Of a stretch of 64,000 nucleotides of DNA, positions 45,580-57,300 are shown one piece after another. Below the pieces are notes generated by a model. It was not told where the DNA came from. It worked only from the letters and a program-made list of their open reading frames with translations, and searched no databases. Location: assembly GCA_012295275.1 (NCBI GenBank), contig CM022679.1, forward strand, positions 14,345,842-14,409,841, given 5' to 3'. Every line of letters begins with the position of its first letter. Position 1 is the first letter of the stretch. The translations under genes and the position numbers were made by a program. This stretch comes from Chrysomallon squamiferum. Its lineage: Eukaryota; Mollusca; Gastropoda; Neomphalida; Peltospiridae.

Positions 45580-46260
45580 TGCCTCCCTTATGTGAGATGT
45601 GTTCACTGGTATAACAAATGGCCTCCCTTATTTAGAGTGGCCTCCTTATGTGAGATGTGTTCACTGGTATTTAGAGTTGAAAAATTTATGTGAGATGTGT
45701 TCATTAAGTGAAATAAAAAGAAGTGGCCTCCCTTATGAAAAATGTGTTCACTGGTATATTTAGAGTGGCCTCCCTTATGTGAGATGTGACAATTTTTAGA
45801 TGTGTAGTTGTATTCAAAATAAAAATAAATGAAAATTCAATTAGGTTAAAATTTCCATAAATAAACATTAGATTAGTGAGAAAGAAAACAGATGTGTTCA
45901 TAAATAAAATAAATCATAATATGAAAAATGGGATGGAATTGAAAGAAAGGAAATTGAAAAGATGGAAAAGAAAACAAGAGTGGCCTCCCCTGAATGTGTT
46001 CACTGGATTTTAGAAAAAAGAAGTTGTGTTCACTGAATAAAGATAGTGGTTTTAGAGTGGCCTCCCTTATGTGAGATGTCTTTTCATCTTTTATTCAAAA
46101 GTGGCCTCCCTTATGTGAGATGTGTTCACTGTATATTTAGAATTTCCATATGTGAGATTTGTTTTTAGAGTGGCCTCCCCTTATGTGAGATGTGTTCACT
46201 GGTATATTTAGAGTGGCCTCCCTTATGTGAGATGTGTTCACTGGTTTTAGAGTGGCCTCC
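45580..46260 (+). repeat. Scrambled satellite unit in array 1
   Basis: Short pieces of the spacer (tattcaaaataaaaataaat, gaaagaaaacagatgtgttc, catcttttattcaaaagtgg) are fused mid-unit with pieces of the 42-bp repeat, and the whole spacer is compressed to about 300 bases in jumbled form. No other unit looks like this. It may be a consensus or assembly error, or a real rearranged unit. Confidence 0.8.
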
Positions 46261-49200
46261 CCCTTATGTGAGATGTGTTCACTGGTATTTTAGAGTGGCC
46301 TCCCTTATGTGAGATGTGTTCACTGGTATATTTAGAGTGGCCTCCCTTATGTGAGATGTGTTCACTGGTTTTAGAGTCGCCTCCCTTATGTGAGTTGTGT
46401 TCACTGGTATATTTAGAGTGGCCTCCCTTATGTGAGATGTGTTCACTAGTAGAGTTACAATAGCCTACATCATGCGAGATGTGTTGAGTGGTATAAAGAA
46501 AATAACAAAGAAAATTCGATTACAAAAGCATAAATAAACAGTCAGTGAGAACAGAGTGCATGAACTGATTAAAAATATATGATAAATAAATAATAAATAA
46601 ATCATAATATGAAAAATAAAGAAGGATGGAAAGAATGAAAGATTGGAAAGAAAATATAGAAAAAATGGAATGAAAAGAAAGAAAGAAAAGGTAGAAAAGA
46701 AAGAAGTAAGGATAGAAAAAAAAAAGAAGGAAAGAAAGAAAGAAAAGACAAAGAGAAAACATTGAAGCAGCTTTTTATGAATGAACAAAACAGAGAATGA
46801 ATAAAGATAGAAATAACAAATAAAAGAGATCCAAGCGTGGTACTGTTTAAACACAACATTCTTTTCATCTTTTATTCAAAATAAAATATAAAACCATGTG
46901 TAGACTGCATTGATTAGCAGGTTAAGAATTTCCACACTGAATTTCTTCATTTGATTACAGAGAAAGAAAACAGAGAATACTAACGGACTGAACGAAAAAT
47001 AAATAAATAAAACTTATGTGAGATGTGTTCACTAGTATATTTAGAGTGGTCTCCCTTATGTGAGATGTGTTCACTGGTTTTAGAGTCACCTCCCCTTATG
47101 TGAGTTGTGTTCACTGGTATATTTATTTAGAGATGTGTTCACTCTCCCTTATGTGAGATGTGTTCACTGGTATATTTAGAGTGCCCTCCCTTATGTGAGA
47201 TGTGTTCACTGGAATATTTAGAGTGGCCTCCCTTATGTGAGATGTGTTCACTGGTATATTTAGAGTGCCCTCCCTTATGTGAGATGTGTTCACTGGTTTT
47301 TAGAGTCGCCTCCCTTATGTGAGTTGTGTTCACTGGTATATTTAGAGTGGCCTCCCTTATGTGAGATGTGTTCACTGGAATATTTAGAGTGGCCTCCCTT
47401 ATGTGAGATGTGTTCACTGGTTTTTAGAGTCGCCTCCCTTATGTGAAATGTGTTCACTAGTATATTTAGAGTGGCCTCCCTTATGTGAGATGTGTTCACT
47501 AGTAGAGTTATAATAGCCTACGTCAAGCGAGATGTGTTCAGTGGTATAAAGAAAATAACAAAGAAAATTGGATTACAAAAGTGTAAATATACAGTCAGTG
47601 AGAGCAGAATGCATTAACTGATTAAAAATATATGATAAATAAAAATAAATAAATAAATATGAAAAATAAAGAAGGATGGAAAGAATGAAAGAAAGGAAAT
47701 AAAATATAGAAAAGATGAAAAAAAAAAAAAAAAAGAAAGGTAGAAAAGAAAGAAGTAAGGATAGAAAAAAAAAAAAGAACTAATAAAAGAAAGAAAAGAA
47801 AGAAAACATTGAAGCAGCTTCATGAATGAACAAAACGGAGAATGAATAAAGATAGAAATAACAAATAAAAGAGATCCAAGCGTGGTACTGTTTAAAGGCA
47901 GCATTCTTTTCAGCTTTTATTCAAAATAAAATATAAACTGCATTGATTAGCAGGTTAAGAATTTCCATACTGAATTTCTTCATTGGATTACGGAGAAAGA
48001 AAACAGAGAATACTAACTGACTGAAGAAAAAAAAAAATAAACCTTATGCGAGATGTGATGTGTTCACTGGTATATTTAGAGTGGCCTCCCTTATGTGAGA
48101 TGTGTTCACTGGATATTTATTTAGAGTGGCCTCCCTTATGTGAGATGTGTTCACTGGTTTTTAGATTGGCCTCCCTTATGTGAGATGTGTTCACTAGTAT
48201 ATTTAGAGTGGCCTCCCTTATGTGAGATGTGTTCACTGGTTTTTAGAGTCGCCTCCCTTATGTGAGTTGTGTTCACTGGTATATTTAGAGTGGCCTCCCT
48301 TATGTGAGATGTGTTCACTAGTAGAGTTACAATAGCCTACATCATGCGAGATGTGTTGAGTGGTATAAAGAAAATAACAAAGAAAATTCGATTACAAAAG
48401 CATAAATAAACAGTCAGTGAGAACAGAGTGCATGAACTGATTAAAAATATATGATAAATAAATAATAAATAAATCATAATATGAAAAATAAAGAAGGATG
48501 GAAAGAATGAAAGATTGGAAAGAAAATATAGAAAAAATGGAATGAAAAGAAAAAAAGAAAGGTAGAAAAGAAAGAAGTAAGTATAGAAAGAAAAAAGAAG
48601 GAAAGAAAGAAAGAAAAGAAAGAAAAGAAAGAAAACATTGAAGCAGCTTTGCGAATGAACAAAACAGAGAATGGATAAAGATAGAAATAACAAATAAAAG
48701 AGATCCAAGCGTGGTACTGTTTAAAGACAACATTCTTTTCATCTTTTATTCAAAATAAAATATAAAACCATGTGTAGACTGCATTGATTAGCAGGTTAAG
48801 AATTTCCACACTGAATTTCTTCATTTGATTACAGAGAAAGAAAACAGAGAATACTAACTGACTGAAGGAAAAATAAATAAATAAAACTTATGCGAGATGT
48901 GTTCACTAGTATATTTAGAGTGGCCTCCCTTATGTGAGATGTGTTCACTGGTTTTTAGAGTCGCCTCCCTTATGTGAGTTGTGTTCACTGGTATATTTAG
49001 AGTGGCCTCCCTTATGTGAGATATGTTCACTGGTATATTTAGAGTGGCCTCCCTTATGTGAGATGTGTTCACTGGTTTTTAGAGTCGCCTCCCTTATGTG
49101 AGTTGTGTTCACTGGTATATTTAGAGTGGCCTCCCTTCATGTGAGATATGTTCACTGGTATATTTAGAGTGGCCTTTTGAGATGTGTTCACTGATTTTTA

Positions 49201-50774
49201 GAGTGGCCTCCCTTATGTGAGTTGTGTTCACTGGTATATTTAGAGTGGCCTCCCTTATGTGAGATGTATTCACTGGTTTTTAGAGTCGCCGCCTGAGATG
49301 TGTTCAGTGGTATATTTAGAGTGGCCTCCCTTATGTGAGATGTGTTCACTGATTTTTAGAGTCGCCTCCCTTATGTGAGTTGTGTTCACTGGTACCTTTA
49401 GAGTGGCCTCCCTTATGTGAAATGTGTTCTCTGGTTTTTAGAGTCGCCTCCCTTATGTGAGTTGTGCTCACTGGTATATTTAGAGTGGCCTCCCTTATGT
49501 GAGATGTGTTCACTGGTTTTTAGAGTCACCTCCGTTATGTGAGATGTGTTCACTGGTATATTTAGAGTGGCCTCCCTTGTGTGAGATGTGTTCACTGGTT
49601 TTTAGAGTCGCCTCCCTTATGTGAGTTGTGTTCACTGGTATATTTAGAGTGACCTCCCTTATGTGAGATGTGTTCACTAGTAGAGTTATAATAGCCTACA
49701 TCAAGCGAGCTGTGTTGAGTGGTATAAAGAAAATAAGAAAGAAAATTGGATTACAAAAGTGTAAATAAATAGTCAGTGAGAGCAGAGTGCATTGACTGAG
49801 TAAAAATATATGATAAATAAATAATAAATAAATATGAAAAATAAAGAAGGATGGAAAGAATGAAAGAAAGGAAATAAAATATAGAAAAGATGAAAAGAAA
49901 GAAAGAAAGGTAGAAAAGAATGAAGTAAGGATAGAAAGAAAAAAGAACGAATGAAAGAAAGAAAAGAAAGAAAACATTGAAGCAGCTTCGTGAATGAACA
50001 AAACAAGGAATGAATAAAGATAGAAATAATAAATAAAAGAGATCCAAGCGTGGTACTGTTTAAAGGCAGCATTCTTTTCATCTTTTATTAAAAATAAAAT
50101 ATTAAACCATTTGTAGACTGCATTGATTAGCAGGTTAAGAATTTCCATACTGAATTTCTTCATTGGATTACGAAGTAAGAAAACAGAGAATACTGACTGA
50201 AGAAAAAAAAACTAAAAAAAACTTATGCGAGTTGTGTTCACTGGTATATTTAGAGTGGCCTCCCTTATGTGAGATGTGTTCACTGGTATATTTAGAGTGC
50301 CCTCCCTTATGTGAGATGTGTTCACTGGTTTTTAGAGTCGCCTCCCTTATGTGAGTTGTGTTCACTGGTATATTTAGAGTGGCCTCCCTTATGTGAGATG
50401 TATTCACTGGTTTTTAGAGTCGCCTCCCTTATGTGAGATGTGTTCACTGGTATATTTAGAGTTGCCTCTCTTATGTGAGATGTGTTCACTGGTATATTTA
50501 GAGTGGCCTCCCTTATGTGAGATTTGTTCACTGGTTTTATTCAAAATAACATATAAACTGCATTGATTAGCAGGTTAAGAATTTTGATACTGAATTTCTT
50601 CATTTGATTACGGAGAAAGAAAACAGAGAATAGTAACTGACTGAAGAAAAAATAAATAAATAAAACTTATGTGAGATGTGTTCACTGGTATATTTAGAGT
50701 GGCCTCCCTTATGTGAGTTGTGTTCACTGGTTTTTAGAGTTGCCTCCCTTATGTGAGATGTGTTCACTGGTTTT

Positions 50775-51763
50775 AATAAAATAAGAAAGAAAATTTGATT
50801 ACAAAAGCATAAATAAACAGTCAGTGAGAGGAGAGTGTATAAGCTGATTGAAAATATATGATAAATAAATAATAAATAAATCATAATATGAAAAATAAAG
50901 AAGGATGGAAAGAATGAAAGAAAGGAAATAAAATATAGAAAAGATGGAAAGAAAAGAAAGAAAAGATGAAAAGAAAGGTAGAAAAGAAAGGATAGAAAGA
51001 AAGGATAGAAAGAAAAAAGAACGAATGAAAGAAAGAAAAGAAAGAAAACATTAAAGCAGCTTAGCAAATGAACAAAAGGGAGAATGAATATATATATATA
51101 TACACACATACATACACATGTATACATACATACGTACATACATATATATATATATGTACTTACATACATACATATATATATATATACACATACACACACA
51201 TACACAGACACACATGCACATTCATACAACATACTGTATAAAAACATGGGATTAAGCTTGTACCAGGTCATTAATATTCAGTACACTCTTTTTGGCCATT
51301 TTCAAAGCCACGCCTTCTTCCCGGTCACTGAGAAGGTGAACACAAGAAATTCCTTATTGCTAATCAATAATGAAATCCCATGGCAAGGCAATAGCAGGTG
51401 TCTTCTGTCACTGTACAAGAAAATGAACAACTTTTACATCAAATAACCTCTCATATTAAAATGTACTGTGATGATTTTCATTCATAAATTTTACTTTAGG
51501 AAAATATAAAACCCCAACGTAACATTATATTTTTAACCGTAAATTCAACAGATAACAAGAATATCATATAAAAAGACTTTGATAATAAAACATTTATTTC
51601 ATTAACATGATAAATACATAACCCTTGACAAAAATATTTTTTTTTGTCAAATTCAGCAGTATACATACAAAGCTTATATAAAGATGGGAATAAAAAAGAA
51701 TAAAATATATATTTTTTAAAATTTTCATTATTTTTACAAGTTAGTAAATAATAAAAAGAAAGA
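50775..51763 (+). repeat. Duplicated block B, first copy
   Basis: Matches 63010-64000; for example aaaacatgggattaagcttg is at 51241 and 63478, offset 12237. Begins as a truncated array spacer, turns into TA/AC microsatellite at 51090-51230, then a higher-complexity stretch (51241-51450) and AT-rich sequence. No open frame with gene-like features was found. Confidence 0.93.
51241..51450. other. Higher-complexity core of block B, function unknown
   Basis: Contains ggccattttcaaagccacgc, cttcttcccggtcactgaga and aggcaatagcaggtgtcttc. Composition is unlike the rest of the satellite locus and the copy at 63478-63687 is well conserved. Neither strand has a long frame; the minus strand shows splice-like cag sites but no supported exon. 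Could be a SINE-like element, a decayed exon or a regulatory piece. Confidence 0.5.
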
Positions 51764-52219
51764 AGAAAATAACTAGACATATCCATAAACAGTTAAATTA
51801 TAAGCACAATGACAAATGTAGCTATGTAAATAACAAGCACACAATATTCATGATGAAATAGACTATTGTACTTTCAAAGTGTTGTGATAGTAATATTTTT
51901 GTAAAAACAAAAAAAATCTTTTTATATGCTTTTCAGATTGTGATAAAAATATCAGCTGTTTTCTGTTTTTCTTAATAATAATAATTAAAAAATAAAAAAT
52001 AAAAATAATAATAATAATAATAATAATAATAAGACAAAGAAGAAGAAGAATAAAACCCCCTAAAATAATATTATGTTTCGTTATTAAAATATTGTCAAGC
52101 ACTAATGAAAGTAGTTAAATAAAAGAATTACAGTGTGGTGACTGCCATGTTCAGTATTTGTATTAAAAGGAATAATTGAAAGCATGGCTGAATATTAAAA
52201 AAAAAACAATAATAATAAA

Positions 52220-52262
<43 letters not shown>

Positions 52263-52367
52263 TAAATAAATAAAAAAAATTTCACAAAAACAATATACTA
52301 ATAAAATTTACATAAACGTTTTTATTTTTTTTTTTTTTTTTTCGTTAAGTATAGAAATATGTTCTGT
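51764..52367 (+). other. Junction between block B and block A'
   Basis: AT-rich, with (AAT)n tracts at 52000-52031 and 52213-52263 and poly-T at about 52326-52342. No gene seen. It is the only part of the first duplicated unit whose second copy falls outside the window. Confidence 0.7.
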
Positions 52368-53440
52368 TTTATTATATTAGTTTTTTTTATATTTAAATTT
52401 TGTTTTTATTTTAAATTTAGAATTTCTTTCAATAAAATCATTCATATTTTATATAACTATCAAAACATATAAAAGGATAATAAAATTGGTTAAAAATCTT
52501 TCTAATTTTAGAAAGTCATCAAGTATGAATCTGTCTTTATTGTATCTCTGTCGGCTTGGTGATCATTGAGAAAAAACACACAAATGTTTTGTGTATCCTT
52601 TATGATGGTTTGACCCAGAGACCTTTTCCTCTAGATCGCTGTATTTATGTTCTGTAGTCTTTATATTTATATATTATTTTTTCTTGGTCTGATTGATTGC
52701 TTGTTGCTGAAGTCAGTGGAACAAATTGTAAAAAAAAAAAATATATATTTCTTAATAGATGTGAACGTTTCTAAAATAACCAACTTTTACAGTTTTTATT
52801 AACAGTTTATATTTTCAAACAGTTTATCACTTTAATCCAGATCTTTTTTTTTTTGTTTTTTAATTTGAAATTGTCTTTATTTATTGTGAATTAAAAGAAA
52901 ATTTCAAATAATACTTTTTAATGAAAGAACATTTTAAAAATCATTTTGTAAATATATTTATAAATATTATTCAGATGATGACGTTACTAAAAAAAAAAAA
53001 AAAAATAATAATAAAAGTTTGTATGATAATAACATTTTGGCATTTTTACATTTGTATGTTCATGTTATTTAATTTTCTATAATGATAGAAGAAAAATTAA
53101 GTGATGTGATAAATCCTTTAAAATTCTTTTTTGTTTTAAACTGCCCATAATACCATTTATTACCAGTTCTAAATTTGAAAACTGATTTTTGAGCTCATAT
53201 TTTCATTTTCTTTAAGTAATATTTGAATTGTGAGCTTTCAAATTATAAAATTCTGCTTTTTAATATTATTATTTTCATATTTATTAATAATGTTTTTCAT
53301 TTAGAAACTGATCTCATCTGTGGATATGCAGATCATATTTGAATCGGCCAATATTTTAATATCTCTTTTTTAGTAAATTTTTAGAACTTTTCTAATTTGT
53401 TATTGCTATTTTCATGTATATGTATTTTCTCTCAGTTTCA

Positions 53441-53481
<41 letters not shown>

Positions 53482-53989
53482 TGTTATTATTATTATAATT
53501 ATTATTATTATTATTACTATTATTACTATTATTATTATTATCATTATTATTATTATCATCATCATCTTATTTCTGAAGATACATGATTTATATAAAAAGG
53601 CTGTAAAAATTAATACTTTATAATTAACAAGCTTCTTAAAAACAATATAATTAAACCTTATAAAAAATAAATTAATTAATTAAAATTAAATAACACATTT
53701 TCAAAAAAATGATCGTGACATTTTTTGGTAACATGTCTTAATCTATATTTCCCACCTTGTTTTCACCTTAACCCTGTTTTCTTTTTTCGTTGATATATTT
53801 GGGTTTTTTTGTTTCTTGCTTCCCTGCCAGGTAGACATTGTAGACAAAAGCTAATCAACTGAACAATGTTGTGGGTTTTACTTGATTAACTACTCACATG
53901 GTTTACAACTGTTGATGCATGGAGAATAAAGTGTTAAAAGAAAACAAACCTTGTTGTTGTTCTAGTAGTTGCTATGGACATCCTGGTAT

Positions 53990-54024
<35 letters not shown>

Positions 54025-54271
54025 GGTGTGTGTATGCAAGTGGATGTATACACACACACACACACATATATATACATACATATATATACATACAAACATA
54101 TATATATATATATACATACATACATATATACATACATACACACATACATATACATATATATATATACATACATATATATATATATAATCATATATATATA
54201 TATACACATACATACATATATACATACATATATACATATATATATATATACATACATATATATATATATAT

Positions 54272-54328
<57 letters not shown>

Positions 54329-54340
54329 CATACATATATT
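52368..54340 (+). repeat. Duplicated block A', second copy
   Basis: Copy of 36229-38217 with the same order: unique AT-rich part, ATT array (53440-53575), GT, AC and TA/TACA runs (53993-54340). Differences are mostly single substitutions and microsatellite length. Enters array 2 at the same spacer position as the first copy (tagagaaagaaaagaaagaa). Confidence 0.95.
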
Positions 54341-57300
54341 TAGAGAAAGAAAAGAAAGAAAACACTGAAGCAGCTTTGCGAATGAACAAAAGGGAGAATG
54401 AATAAAGATAGAAATAATTAATGAAACAGATCGAAGCATGGTACAAAGAAAGAAGAGAGATAATACTAAATGACTGAAGAAAAAATAAATAAATAAAACT
54501 TATGCGAGATGTGTTCACTGGTATATTTAGAGTGGTCTACCTTATATGAGATGTGTTCACTGGTATATTTAGAGTGCCCTCCCTTATGTGAGATGTGTTC
54601 ACTGGTATATTTAGAGTGGCCTCCCTTATGTGAGATGTGTTCACTGGTTTTTACAGTCGCCTCCCTTATGTGAGATGTGTTCACTAGTATATTTAGAGTG
54701 GCCTCCCTTATGTGAGATGTTTTCACTGGCATATTTAGAGTGGCCTCCCTTATGTGAGATGTGTTCACTGGTATATTTAGAGTGGCCTCCCTTATGTGAG
54801 ATGTGTTCACTAGTATATTTAGAGTGGCCTCCCTTATGTAAGATGTGTTCACTAGTATAGTTACAATAGCCTACGTCATGCAAGATGTGTTCAGTGGTAT
54901 AAAGAAAATAACAAAGAAAATTCGATTACAAAAGCATCAATAAACAGTCAGTGAGAGGAGAGTGTATGAAATGATTAAAAATATATGAGAAATAAATAAT
55001 AAATAAATCATAATATGAAGAATAAAGAAGGATGGAAGGAATGAAAGAAAGGAAATAAAATATAGAAAAGATGGAAAGAAAAGAAAGAAAAGAAAGAAAG
55101 AAAGGTAGAAAAGAAAGAAGTAAGGATAGAAAGAAAAAAGAAGGAAAGAAAGAAAGAAAAGAAAGAAAACATTGAAGCAGCTTTGCGAATGAACAAAACG
55201 GAAAATGAATAAAGATAGAAATAACAAATAAAAGAGATCCAAGCGTGGTACTGTTTAAACACAGCATTCTTTTCAGCTTTTATTAAAAATAAAATATAAA
55301 ACCATATGTAGACTGCATTGATTAGCAGGTTAAGAATTTCGATATTGAATTTCTTCATTTGATTACGAAGAAAGAAAACAGAGAACACTGACTGAAGAAA
55401 AAAGAAAAGCTTATGCGAGATGTGTTCACTGATATATTTAGAGTGGCCTCCCTTATGTGAGATGTATTCACTGGTATATTTAGAGTTGCCTCCCTTATGT
55501 GAGATGTGTTCACTGGTATATTTAGAGTGGCCTCCCTTATGTGAGATGTGTTCACTGGTATATTTAGAGTGCCCTCCCTTATATGAGACGTGTTCACTGG
55601 TTTTTAGAGTCGGCTCCCTTATGTGAGTTGTGTTCACTGGTATATTTAGAGTAGCCTCCCTTATGTGAGATGTGTTCACTGGTTTTTAGAGTCGCCTCCC
55701 TTATGTGAGTTGTGTTCATTGGTATATTTAGAGTGGCCTCCCTTATGTGAGATGTGTTCACTGGTTTTTAGAGTCGCCTCCCTTATGTGAGTTGTGTTCA
55801 CTGGTACATTTAGAGTGGCCTCCCTTATGTGAGATGTGTTCACTGGTTTTTAGAGTCGCCTCCCTTATGTGAGTTGTGTTCACTGGTATATTTAGAGTGG
55901 GCTCCCTTATGTGAGATGTATTCACTGGTTTTTAGAGTCGCCTCCCTTATGTGAGATGTGTTCACTAGTGTAGTTACAATAGCCTACACCATGTGAGACG
56001 TGTTGAGTGGTATTAAGAAAATAACAAAGAAAATTCGATTACAAAAGCATAAATAAACAGTCAGTGAGAGCAGAGTGCATGAACTGATTAAAAATGTATG
56101 ATAAATAAATAATAAATAAATCATAATATGAAAAATAAAGAAGGATGGAAACAATGAAAGAAAGGAAAGAAAATATAGAAAAGATGGAAAGAAAAGAAAG
56201 AAAGAAAGGTAGGAAAGAATGAAGTAAGGATAGAAAGAAAAAAGAACGAATGAAAGAAATAAAAGAAAGAAAACAATGAAGCAGCTTTGTGAATGAACAA
56301 AACGGAGAATGAATAAAGATAGAAATAACAAATAAAAGAGATCCAAGCGTGGTACTGTTTAAAGGCAGCATTCTTTTCAGCTTTTATTCAAAATAAAATA
56401 TAAACTGCATTGATTAGCAAGTTAAGAATTTCCATCCTGAATTTCTTCAGTAGATTACGGAGAAAGAAAACAGAATAGTAACTGACTGAAAAAATAAATA
56501 AATAAATCTTATGTGAGATGTGTTCACTGGTATATTTAGAGTGGCCTCCCTTATGTGAGTTGTGTTCACTGGTACATTTAGAGTGGCCTCCCTTATGTGA
56601 GATGTGATCACTGATTTTTAGAGTCGCCTCTTTTATATGAGTTGTGTTCACTGGTCTATTTAGAGTGGCCTCCCTTATGTGAGATGTGTTCACTGGTTTA
56701 TTTAGAGTGCCCTCCCTTATGTGAGATGCGTTCACTAGTATAGTAACAATAGCCTACCTCATGTGAGATGTGTTCACTGGTATTAAGAAAATAACAAAGA
56801 AAATTCGATTACAAAAGCATAAATAAACAGTCAGTGAGAGCAGAGTGTATAAACTGATTAAAAATATATGAGAAATAAATAATAAATAAATCATAATATG
56901 AAAAATAAAGAAGGATGGAAAGAATGAAAGAAAGGAAATAAAAGATAGAAAAGACGGAAAGAAAAGAAAGAAAGAAAGGTAGAAAAGAAAGAAGTAAGTA
57001 TAGAAAGAAAAAAGAAGGAAAGAAAGAAAGATAAGAAAGAAAACATTGAAGCAGCTTAGTGAATGAACAAAACGAAGAATGAATAAAGATAGAAATAACA
57101 AATAAAAGAGATCCAAGCGTGGTACTGTTTAAACACAGCATTCTTTTCATCTTTTATTAAAAATAAAATATAAAACTATTTGTAGACTGCATTGATTAGC
57201 AGGTTATGAATTTCCACACTGAATTTCTTCATTTGATTACAGAGAAAGAAAACAGAGAATACTAACTGACTGAAGGAAAAATAAATAAATAAAACTTATG

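Larger units (their letters stand above)
38218..50774 (+). repeat. Satellite array 1: 40/42-bp units alternating with ~500-bp spacers
   Basis: Runs of a 42-bp unit (cctcccttatgtgagatgtg plus ttcactggtatatttagagtgg) and a 40-bp variant (ending ttcactggtttttagagtcg) are separated by a ~500-bp spacer. Full spacers start near 38.94, 39.91, 40.93, 41.91, 42.97, 44.00, 44.81, 46.50, 47.55, 48.37 and 49.73 kb, with truncated ones at 38.22 and 50.78. The composite higher-order period is about 0.8-1.7 kb and irregular because the number of short units varies. Repeated peptides ([14 protein letters not shown] on minus, [14 protein letters not shown] on plus) result from the 14-codon unit and are broken by every 40-bp variant. 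I see no gene. Confidence 0.95.

Noticed and set aside
38395-50530. CRISPR-like pattern of repeats
   Set aside because: Units are directly adjacent 40/42-bp repeats without unique short spacers, in a eukaryotic context; no cas genes.
38218-50600. Many 60-155 codon frames, Phe/Ser/Leu-rich (resembling membrane proteins) on the minus strand
   Set aside because: Complement of the purine-rich spacer tract; repeated in every spacer and frameshifted between copies, so not a membrane protein family.
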